From Lachnospiraceae bacterium (GTDB lineage Bacteria; Bacillota; Clostridia; Lachnospirales; Lachnospiraceae): a stretch of 13,318 bases of DNA. Shown piece by piece: positions 7,254 to 13,318 of the stretch. The position numbers and the translations under genes are program-made. The stretch covers positions 1 to 13,318 of the forward strand of contig JAJPYH010000093.1 of NCBI GenBank assembly GCA_021205045.1, given 5' to 3'. Within the stretch, counting starts at the first letter, position 1, and every line of letters starts with the position of its first letter. Below the pieces are notes generated by a model that was not told the DNA's origin, did no database searches, and was given only the letters and a program-made list of their open reading frames with translations.

Positions 7254-9689
7254 TCACTGCACCAGCACTGCCGCCAGCACTTCCTTCATATGGGAAACCG
7301 GGATGATCTTCATATCGCCGATGATTTCCTCGCTCATCTCCTCCAGATCCTTTTTATTTTCCAGAGGAATCAATACCTGCTTCATCCCCGCCATGTTGGC
7401 CGCCAGCATCTTTTCCTTCAGGCCGCCGATGGGCAGCACCCTGCCCCGCAGGTTGATCTCCCCGGTCATGGCGGTCAGGTGATCCGCGGGGATACCGGCC
7501 ACGGCGCTCAAGAGTGCAGAGGCCATGGTGATGCCGGCGCTGGGGCCGTCCTTGGGCACCGCTCCCTCCGGAATATGAAGATGAAAATCATGCTTTTCAA
7601 AATAATCCTCCGCCACACCGTAGTCTCCCGCAATGCTGCGCACATAGCTGTAGGCAATCTGAGCGGATTCCTGCATGACTTCGCCCATCTGGCCGGTCAG
7701 CTTCAAATCGCCTTTCCCCGGCATGGTATTGACCTGAATCTCCAGGGTAACGCCGCCCACGCTGGTCCAGGCCAGGCCTCTGACAATGCCGATTTCCGGC
7801 TTTTGATTGGCCTGTTCCGGATCATATTTTTCTTTTCCCAGATAATCCTTCAGATCAGGAGCGTCAATGCAAAGACTGCCGGGAACAGCCGTGCCGCTGA
7901 CAAATTTTCTGGCGGCTTTGCGGTACAGATCCGCCAGGCACCGCTCCAGATTTCTGACGCCCGCTTCTCTGGTGTAGCCGGCAATCAGTTTACGAATGGC
8001 TTCATCGGTAATCTCCACCGCGCCGTTTTCCATGCCGTGATCACCGGCCTGCTTCGGCACCAGATGTTCTCTGGCAATATGAAATTTCTCGTTGGCCGTA
8101 TAGCCGGAGATCTGAATCACATCCATTCTGTCCAGCAGAGGGCTGGGGATATCGGAGGTGTCATTGGCCGTGGCGATAAACAGAACCTCGCTTAAATCCA
8201 GGGGCAGCTCCAGATAGTGATCCCGAAACTGCCGGTTCTGCTCACTGTCCAGCACCTCCAGCAGGGCGGAATAGGCATCCCCCCGGTAATCCCTGCTGAC
8301 CTTGTCGATCTCATCCAGCAGCAGAACCGGGTTTTTCACCCCCGCCTGCCGGATCGCCGCCGCAATCCGGCCCGGCATGGCACCGATATATGTCTTTCTG
8401 TGGCCCCGGATCTCCGCCTCGTCATGAAGGCCGCCCAGACTGATGCGCACATATTCCTTCTGCAGAGCCTCGGCCACAGAGCGGACAATGGAGGTCTTGC
8501 CGGTACCCGGAGGTCCCACCAGGCACAGAATCGAGCTGTGGCTTTCCGGGTGATAGGCCCGCACCGCCAGAAATTCCAGGATACGCTCCTTGACCTTCTC
8601 CAGGCCATAATGGTCTCTCTCCAGGATTTCCTCCGCACGATGAATGTCCAGACATTCCTCGCTCATTTTATCCCAGGGCATGTCCAGAAGCATCTCGATA
8701 TAATTGCGCTCCACACTGGCCTCGGCGGTATTGCCCGCCGTACTGCGCAGACGCTTGATTTCCTTATAAATCTTCTGCTTCACCTCATCAGAAGCCTGAA
8801 GCTGCTCCACCTTGCTCTCAAACTGATCCGCGTCTGAGCCCGCGGGATCCTCGCCCAGCTCCTCTTTGATGACGCGCATCTGCTCCCGCAGCATGTATTC
8901 CTTCTGCTGCTTATCCACCCGTTCCTTTACCCTGGCACCAAACTCTGCCTGGGCCTTTCCGATATAGGCCTCATCCGCCAGAATCTGGCAGACCTGTTCG
9001 CATCGCTCAGGCAGACCAGGGCAGTTTAAAACCTGCTGCTTTTTTGCAACGGGAAGAGGCAGGGTAGCCGCCGTAAAATCAAGGCAGCTTCCCAGTTTTT
9101 GATTTTTTTCCAGAAATTCTACCAGACCGCCGTCCACCTTGGGAAAGCTCTGCAGATACTCCGCCAGGCCAATCTCCAGATGCCGCCGGAGACTTTCTTT
9201 CTCCAGCCGCTCCAGAGAATCCTCATCCGCTGCCGGCACCTCCCTCACCTGTGCGCTTAGATATCCGTCCTCTTTATTCACGCCGCAAAGCACGGCGCGG
9301 CTCACTCCCTGGACCGCCACCCGCATGTTTTTATTGGAAAGCCTGGAAACCTGGCGAATCCGCACAATCGTGCCAATGGTTTCCAGATCATCCTCGTCCG
9401 GATCGTCAGTGCTGACATATTTCTGGCAGACCACGAACAACTGGCGGTGCAGATCCATGGCCTGTTCCACTGCGCGAACAGACTTTTCCCGCACCACATC
9501 AAAGTACAGGCTGATCTCAGGGAAGGCCACCATGCCGCGCAGGGGCACCATGGGCAGGGTAAGCATATCTGCCTCGTTATCCTCTTCCGTCCCGTTGGTT
9601 TCTTCCGGCTGGTTATTTTCTTCCGTCTGGCTATTTTCTTCCGTCTGGTTATTCTCTTCCGTATTGTATATTTTCTCTTCGTTTTCCAT
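7254..9689 (-). CDS. lon: ATP-dependent protease Lon (LonA, S16 family)
   Basis: Lon degrades misfolded and regulatory proteins in the cytosol. From the N-terminus: a substrate-binding domain beginning at LPMVPLRG (45-52), a coiled-coil middle part (about 250-315), an AAA+ module with Walker A GPPGTGKT (392-399) and Walker B LLLDEID (456-462), and a C-terminal serine-lysine protease with KDGPSAG containing Ser717 and GGLKEK containing Lys760. The 43-residue spacing of the dyad equals that in E. coli and B. subtilis. Residues 1-41 are an acidic Glu/Asn/Gln repeat extension not usual in the family. The ATG at 9689 has no Shine-Dalgarno site and follows a terminator-like hairpin by 8 nt. The internal ATG at 9566 (Met42) has GAGG 5 nt upstream and would give a normal 770-residue Lon, so the start is uncertain. 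The stop is 19 nt before ysxC. Confidence 0.97.
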   Translation of the reverse strand: MENEEKIYNTEENNQTEENSQTEENNQPEETNGTEEDNEADMLTLPMVPLRGMVAFPEISLYFDVVREKSVRAVEQAMDLHRQLFVVCQKYVSTDDPDEDDLETIGTIVRIRQVSRLSNKNMRVAVQGVSRAVLCGVNKEDGYLSAQVREVPAADEDSLERLEKESLRRHLEIGLAEYLQSFPKVDGGLVEFLEKNQKLGSCLDFTAATLPLPVAKKQQVLNCPGLPERCEQVCQILADEAYIGKAQAEFGARVKERVDKQQKEYMLREQMRVIKEELGEDPAGSDADQFESKVEQLQASDEVKQKIYKEIKRLRSTAGNTAEASVERNYIEMLLDMPWDKMSEECLDIHRAEEILERDHYGLEKVKERILEFLAVRAYHPESHSSILCLVGPPGTGKTSIVRSVAEALQKEYVRISLGGLHDEAEIRGHRKTYIGAMPGRIAAAIRQAGVKNPVLLLDEIDKVSRDYRGDAYSALLEVLDSEQNRQFRDHYLELPLDLSEVLFIATANDTSDIPSPLLDRMDVIQISGYTANEKFHIAREHLVPKQAGDHGMENGAVEITDEAIRKLIAGYTREAGVRNLERCLADLYRKAARKFVSGTAVPGSLCIDAPDLKDYLGKEKYDPEQANQKPEIGIVRGLAWTSVGGVTLEIQVNTMPGKGDLKLTGQMGEVMQESAQIAYSYVRSIAGDYGVAEDYFEKHDFHLHIPEGAVPKDGPSAGITMASALLSAVAGIPADHLTAMTGEINLRGRVLPIGGLKEKMLAANMAGMKQVLIPLENKKDLEEMSEEIIGDMKIIPVSHMKEVLAAVLVQ
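9595..9666 (-). repeat. 18-bp tandem repeat at the 5' end of lon (4 units)
   Basis: Units at 9595-9612, 9613-9630, 9631-9648 and 9649-9666; the two middle ones differ at one base on the plus strand (TTATTTTCTTCCGTCTGG against CTATTTTCTTCCGTCTGG), the outer ones more. In the lon frame they encode TEENNQ-type hexapeptides. If translation starts at the ATG at 9566, the repeat is instead leader RNA. Confidence 0.85.
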
Positions 9690-9697
9690 AATTCAGC

Positions 9698-9727
9698 AAA
9701 AAAGCAGGCGCCACATCAGCAGCGCCT
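9698..9727 (-). terminator. Terminator-like hairpin between clpX and lon
   Basis: On the minus strand AGGCGC (9727-9722) and GCGCCT (9711-9706) form a perfect 6-bp stem with a 10-nt loop, followed after GC by six T (9703-9698). It starts 9 nt after the clpX stop codon. The stem is short, so it is likely partial, reducing rather than stopping read-through from tig-clpP-clpX into lon. Confidence 0.55.
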
Positions 9728-9735
9728 CTCCACAT

Positions 9736-10980
9736 TCATCTGCGGTGTATGATCCGCGGAGCCTCTTTTTTCTCCACTGCCGCTTTTGTAATAATGCACT
9801 TTTCAATGGTAGGATCGCTGGGAACCTGATACATGGTATCCATCAGGATATTCTCCACGATAGTGCGAAGGCCCCTGGCTCCCGTCTTTTTCTCCACCGC
9901 CTGATCCGCGATGGCCTCAATGGCGTCCGGCTCAAACTCCAGCGTCACATCATCGTACTTCATCAGCTTCTGATACTGCTTGACCAGGGCATTTCTGGGC
10001 TCCTGCAAAATACGCACCAGAGCGTCCCGATCCAGGCCCTCCAGATTGACTATCACCGGCACCCGGCCGATAAACTCCGGAATCAGACCAAACTTGATCA
10101 GATCCTGGGTAGTCACCTCCGCAAACAGCTCTCCCGCTTCCCGGTTGATCTTGTGGGTCACATCCTGATTGAAGCCGATGGCCGACCGATCCAGCCTGGA
10201 GGCAATAATCTGCTCTAATCCTGAAAAAGCGCCGCCGCAGATAAACAGGATATTGGTGGTATTGATGGGAATCAGCTCCTGCTGAGGATGCTTGCGCCCG
10301 CCCTGGGGCGGCACGCTGGCCTCGGTGCCCTCGATCAGCTTTAACAGCGCCTGCTGCACGCCCTCGCCGGACACGTCCCTGGTGATGGATACATTCTCGC
10401 CCTTCTTGGTGATCTTGTCAATCTCATCAATATAGACAATACCATGCTCCGCCTTGGCAATATCATAATCCGCCGCCTGAATCAGCTTCAGCAGAATATT
10501 CTCCACATCCTCGCCCACATAGCCGGCCTCCGTCAGGGTGGTAGCGTCGGCAATGGCAAAGGGCACGTTGATGATCTTAGCCAGCGTCTGGGCAATATAA
10601 GTCTTGCCGCAGCCGGTAGGTCCCAGCAGAAGGATATTGCTCTTCTGTATCTCCACATCGTCCACATAACGCTCAGCCAAAACCCGCTTATAGTGATTGT
10701 ACACCGCCACGGACAACACCTTTTTGGCCTGCTCCTGACCAATCACATAATCGTCCAGGAAGCTCTTGATCTCCTGAGGCTTGAGCAGATTAATATCCAG
10801 CTCATTGTCGCTGCCGCTCTCTTCGTCATCGTACAGTTCTTCGTCCAATATCTCCGAGCAAAGGCCGACGCACTCGTCACATATATAAATTCCGTCAGGA
10901 CCCGCGATGATCTTTCGCACAGCATCCTGAGATTTTCCGCAAAAAGAACATCTGATCCGGTTAGAATTCTTTCCTGCCAT
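9736..10980 (-). CDS. clpX: ATP-dependent Clp protease ATP-binding subunit ClpX
   Basis: ClpX is the AAA+ unfoldase that recognises tagged substrates and feeds them into ClpP. The 414-residue length is normal. Visible parts: an N-terminal zinc-binding domain with Cys11, Cys14, Cys34 and Cys37; Walker A GPTGCGKT at 120-127; pore loop GYVGED at 154-159; Walker B YIDEID with Asp186 and Glu187; the RKH pore motif at 230-232; the IGF loop at 269-271 that docks on ClpP; Arg307 in FIGR; and sensor 2 GARGLR with Arg370. The ATG at 10980 has a modest GAGAGGG ribosome site. The gene starts 61 nt after clpP, with a GC-rich hairpin between them, which fits joint production of the two ClpXP partners. Confidence 0.98.
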   Translation of the reverse strand: MAGKNSNRIRCSFCGKSQDAVRKIIAGPDGIYICDECVGLCSEILDEELYDDEESGSDNELDINLLKPQEIKSFLDDYVIGQEQAKKVLSVAVYNHYKRVLAERYVDDVEIQKSNILLLGPTGCGKTYIAQTLAKIINVPFAIADATTLTEAGYVGEDVENILLKLIQAADYDIAKAEHGIVYIDEIDKITKKGENVSITRDVSGEGVQQALLKLIEGTEASVPPQGGRKHPQQELIPINTTNILFICGGAFSGLEQIIASRLDRSAIGFNQDVTHKINREAGELFAEVTTQDLIKFGLIPEFIGRVPVIVNLEGLDRDALVRILQEPRNALVKQYQKLMKYDDVTLEFEPDAIEAIADQAVEKKTGARGLRTIVENILMDTMYQVPSDPTIEKCIITKAAVEKKEAPRIIHRR

Positions 10981-11009
10981 GTTTCCCTCTCAAACTGATA
11001 TATCGTTTT

Positions 11010-11030
11010 CGGGCGGTGGTCAGCCGCCCG
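11010..11030 (-). other. GC-rich hairpin in the clpP-clpX gap
   Basis: CGGGCGG (11030-11024 on the minus strand) pairs perfectly with CCGCCCG (11016-11010), loop of 7 nt. In the direction of transcription it is followed by AAAA, not T, so it is not a terminator for these genes; on the plus strand it is followed by only four T. It may be a processing or stability element in the clpP-clpX messenger. Confidence 0.5.
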
Positions 11031-11041
11031 TTTTGAATATT

Positions 11042-11638
11042 TTATTTGTCTTGATTCTCTTTTCTTGTCACTACGCTGTCGATCAGTCCGTAAGCCATGG
11101 CGTCCTGGGCGGTCAGCCAGTTGTCGCGCTCGGTGTCTCTGGCCACCTCCTCATAGCTTTTACCGCAGTTTTCCGCCAGGATGCGGTTCATTCTCTCCTT
11201 AATAAAAAGGATGTGCTTCGCGGTAATCTCAATCTCCGTGGCCTGTCCCTGGGTGCCGCCGGAGGGCTGATGGATCATGATCTCCGAGTTGGGCAGAGCC
11301 ATGCGCTTGCCCTTCGCGCCTCCCGCCAGCAAAAAGGCTCCCATGCTGGCCGCCATACCCACACAGATGGTGGACACGTCACACTTGATGTACTGCATGG
11401 TATCATAAATCGCCATTCCTGCGCTGATGCTGCCGCCGGGGCTGTTAATATACAGGTGAATATCCTTGTCCGGATCCTCCGCCTCCAGGAACAGAAGCTG
11501 CGCTACCACCACGGATGCGCTGGTATCGTTGACTTCCTCTCCCAGGAAGATGATCCTGTCCTTTAATAATCTGGAATAAATGTCGTAAGATCTTTCTCCT
11601 CTGCTTGTCTGTTCAATGACATAAGGTACTAAGCTCAT
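11042..11638 (-). CDS. clpP: ATP-dependent Clp protease proteolytic subunit ClpP
   Basis: ClpP is the serine peptidase chamber that works with ClpX and other Clp ATPases. The catalytic triad is intact: Ser98 in GMAASMGA, His123 in IMIHQP and Asp172 in ERDNW, with the oxyanion-region INSPGGS at 64-70. The frame is open for 43 codons further upstream, to a GTG at 11767, but I chose the ATG at 11638. It has AAGGAG 6 nt upstream, gives the family-typical 198 residues, and begins MSLVPYVIEQTSRGER, the usual N-terminus of mature Firmicute ClpP. It sits between tig and clpX in the standard clostridial order. Confidence 0.97.
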   Translation of the reverse strand: MSLVPYVIEQTSRGERSYDIYSRLLKDRIIFLGEEVNDTSASVVVAQLLFLEAEDPDKDIHLYINSPGGSISAGMAIYDTMQYIKCDVSTICVGMAASMGAFLLAGGAKGKRMALPNSEIMIHQPSGGTQGQATEIEITAKHILFIKERMNRILAENCGKSYEEVARDTERDNWLTAQDAMAYGLIDSVVTRKENQDK

Positions 11639-11805
11639 AATGGTCTCCTTTCCTGATGATTTCTGAGGGTACGATAAAGTGCCCTCCAAATACTGTTCAA
11701 AATCAGATTTTCTCATATCCGGGCTCTTAGCCATGCGCCCCCGCAGAGACATACCCTGTGTAAGCACGGCATAAGTCCGGCTATTGAGAACTCCTTTATA
11801 ATCTA
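11639..11805 (-). promoter_or_regulatory. tig-clpP intergenic leader with a hairpin; no clear promoter
   Basis: This 167-nt gap has no convincing terminator after tig. A hairpin (arms 11686-11679 and 11672-11665, loop of 6 nt, one mismatch in minus-strand RNA) lies just upstream of the clpP ribosome site at 11650-11645. A weak TTGAAC (11700-11695) lies 16 nt from TTTATC, which overlaps the hairpin loop; I do not regard this as a firm promoter. No CtsR-type repeat of GGTCAAA is visible. Read-through from the tig promoter is the simplest reading. Confidence 0.35.
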
Positions 11806-13137
11806 TTACTCTGCGTCCTCCGCAGATGCTTGCGCTTCTGCCTTCGGCTCCACCTCAACGGCGTTCTCCACAAGGAACTGCACTGCCTTGTTGATGGCCA
11901 GGTCAAGCTTCACCTGCTCCTCACCGGCTTCACCCAGGGCGGTCTCGATGGCCTCCACTTCCATGCCGTACTCCTTGCTCATGCGCTCCAGCTCTTCCTT
12001 GTACTCTTCCTCAGAAGCCGCAATCTGCTCCGCAGCGACCACCGCTTCCAGCACCAGGCTCTGACGGATCCGCTGCTCCGCCTGAGGCTTCACCTGATCC
12101 ATCATGGTGGACATGGTGCTGTTGGTAAACTGCAGATACTGCTCCATGGAAAGTCCCTGAGACTGAAGCCTCTGAGAGAAGTCCTCGATCATCTGCCTCT
12201 GCTGATACTCGATCATGGGCACCGGAATCTCCATCTCGGCGTTTGCTGTCACAGCGTCCACTACGGCGTTCTTCTTCGCCCGCTTTACCTCAGCCTCCTT
12301 CTTCTCCAGAAGCTGCTTTTTCACATCCGCTCTGTACTCTTCCATGGTGTCGAACTCGGAAACCTCAGAGGCGAACTCATCGTCTAACTCCGGCAGCTCC
12401 TTCACCTTGATCTGCTTGACAGAGCACTGAAAGGCCGCGTCCGCTCCGGCCAGATCATCCGCCTGATAATACTCCGGGAAGGTCACATTCACTTCCAGCT
12501 CTTTGCCGATCTCCGCACCGATGAGCTGCTCCTCAAAGCCCGGAATAAAGGAACCGGAACCGATGGTCAGGGGATAATCCTCTCCCTTGCCGCCCTCGAA
12601 GGCAACGCCGTCCTTGAAGCCCTCGAAATCCAGAATCACCTCATCGCCGTCCTGTACCGGTCTGTCGTCCACATCGATCTCACGGGCGTTGGTCTCTCTC
12701 TCCTTCTCAATCTCGGCGTCCACCTCGGCATCAGTCACCTCGGCCTCCACCTTATCAATCTCCACGCCCTTATACTGGCCCAGAGTAACCTCCGGCTTAA
12801 CAGCCACTTCAGCGGTGAAAATAAAATTCTGGCCCTCGCCGATCTGAACCACATCCACCTCAGGACGGGATACAATCTCTCTGCCGTCGTACTCTTCCAG
12901 CGCCTCCTCATAAGCGTCGGAGATCAGATCATTGGCAGCGTCTTCATAAAAGATTCCCTTGCCGTACATGCCCTCGATCATCTTGCGGGGCGCCTTGCCC
13001 TTGCGGAAACCAGGAATATTGAACTGGGACTTTGTCTTCTGATACGCGTCATTCAAAGCCCTGTCAAATTCAGCCGCCTCCACTTCTATAGTCAGTTTAA
13101 CCATGTTTTTCTCTAAGTTCTCTACCTTTAAACTCAT
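11806..13137 (-). CDS. tig: Trigger factor (ribosome-associated chaperone and peptidyl-prolyl isomerase)
   Basis: Trigger factor binds beside the ribosomal exit tunnel and shields nascent chains. The 443-residue protein shows the N-terminal ribosome-binding domain with the GFRKGKAP signature (Gly43 to Pro50, same numbering as E. coli), an FKBP-type isomerase domain at about 155-245 (DGDEVILDFEG ... IGSGSFIPGFEEQLIG), and a long helical C-terminal chaperone domain ending in an acidic Ala/Glu tail. The ATG at 13137 follows a strong GGGAGGAAG ribosome site. It is the first gene of the cluster, with a promoter about 75 nt upstream, and is followed by clpP as in many Clostridia. Confidence 0.98.
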   Translation of the reverse strand: MSLKVENLEKNMVKLTIEVEAAEFDRALNDAYQKTKSQFNIPGFRKGKAPRKMIEGMYGKGIFYEDAANDLISDAYEEALEEYDGREIVSRPEVDVVQIGEGQNFIFTAEVAVKPEVTLGQYKGVEIDKVEAEVTDAEVDAEIEKERETNAREIDVDDRPVQDGDEVILDFEGFKDGVAFEGGKGEDYPLTIGSGSFIPGFEEQLIGAEIGKELEVNVTFPEYYQADDLAGADAAFQCSVKQIKVKELPELDDEFASEVSEFDTMEEYRADVKKQLLEKKEAEVKRAKKNAVVDAVTANAEMEIPVPMIEYQQRQMIEDFSQRLQSQGLSMEQYLQFTNSTMSTMMDQVKPQAEQRIRQSLVLEAVVAAEQIAASEEEYKEELERMSKEYGMEVEAIETALGEAGEEQVKLDLAINKAVQFLVENAVEVEPKAEAQASAEDAE

Positions 13138-13211
13138 AACTTCCTCCCAAGTTTACTATTGCACGGCCACAGTCTTTTTTCGGATACCCCTCTGACCGCA
13201 CTCATTTCATG

Positions 13212-13241
13212 ATTGTAACACAGTTTTCCAGCGAATACCAG
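13212..13241 (-). promoter_or_regulatory. Candidate promoter of tig (extended -10)
   Basis: On the minus strand TGTTACAAT (13220-13212) is an extended -10 element whose hexamer TACAAT matches five of six consensus bases. A weak -35 CTGGTA (13241-13236) lies 18 nt upstream, a deficit that an extended -10 can offset. The leader would be about 67 nt. Confidence 0.5.
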
Positions 13242-13267
13242 CTTTTTCTCAAAGAAATAAATCAAAG

Positions 13268-13296
13268 TATAAGCCATTTATGATAATGTCCTTATA
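13268..13296. promoter_or_regulatory. Interrupted dyad upstream of the tig promoter
   Basis: TATAAG (13268-13273) and CTTATA (13291-13296) are inverted repeats enclosing a nested CATT ... AATG pair, 27 bp upstream of the proposed -35. It could be an operator, or belong to an upstream gene outside the window. Confidence 0.25.
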
Positions 13297-13318
13297 TACC
13301 ACAAGAGAAAATGTCCCA

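Noticed and set aside
11639..11767. N-terminal extension of ClpP from a GTG at 11767
   Set aside because: The ATG at 11638 has an ideal ribosome site and matches the family N-terminus; the upstream 43 codons show no relation to ClpP.
11713..11772. Possible 19-residue Cys-containing leader peptide between tig and clpP
   Set aside because: An AAGGAG lies nearby but 18 nt from the ATG, too far for normal initiation, and nothing else supports translation.

Overview
The window reads as chromosomal DNA of a Gram-positive anaerobe of the class Clostridia, most likely a Lachnospiraceae-type gut bacterium. This is inferred from the gene order trigger factor - clpP - clpX - lon - ysxC, typical Shine-Dalgarno sites, and a secreted protein built from Ig-like and beta-sandwich modules. 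All credible genes lie on the minus strand, so transcription runs from high to low coordinates. I see no tRNA, rRNA, CRISPR array, insertion sequence or phage gene.

Layout in order of transcription. A promoter near 13212-13241 precedes tig (trigger factor, 11806-13137), followed by clpP (11042-11638) and clpX (9736-10980). Between clpP and clpX is a 7-bp GC-rich hairpin. Between clpX and lon is a hairpin plus T-run that looks like a partial terminator. Lon (7254-9689) is followed after 19 nt by ysxC/engB (6482-7234), a ribosome-assembly GTPase. Next come a YtvI/AI-2E-type membrane protein broken by a one-base frameshift in a run of seven T (5099-6296) and a fusion of a HAD phosphatase with a CPBP intramembrane protease (2907-4838). 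A strong intrinsic terminator (2771-2820) closes this block. A separate sigma-A-like promoter (2619-2647) then drives a large secreted acidic protein (35-2575).

Functionally the upstream block is a protein-homeostasis cluster: a chaperone for nascent chains, the ClpXP protease, the Lon protease and a GTPase for the large ribosomal subunit. The two membrane proteins downstream may share the transcript but have no proven tie to it. The secreted protein is an independent unit, perhaps for carbohydrate or surface binding.

The most unusual property is the density of tandem repeats. Five separate minisatellites lie between 3.9 and 9.7 kb: 42/45 bp in the HAD-CPBP linker, 75 bp and 31 bp in two intergenic gaps, 36 bp inside the GTPase core of YsxC, and 18 bp at the N-terminus of Lon. 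Two of these lengthen usually compact housekeeping proteins. No clear new defence or mobile system is present; the best leads are the HAD-CPBP fusion, the repeat insert in YsxC, and the arrangement at the start of lon.
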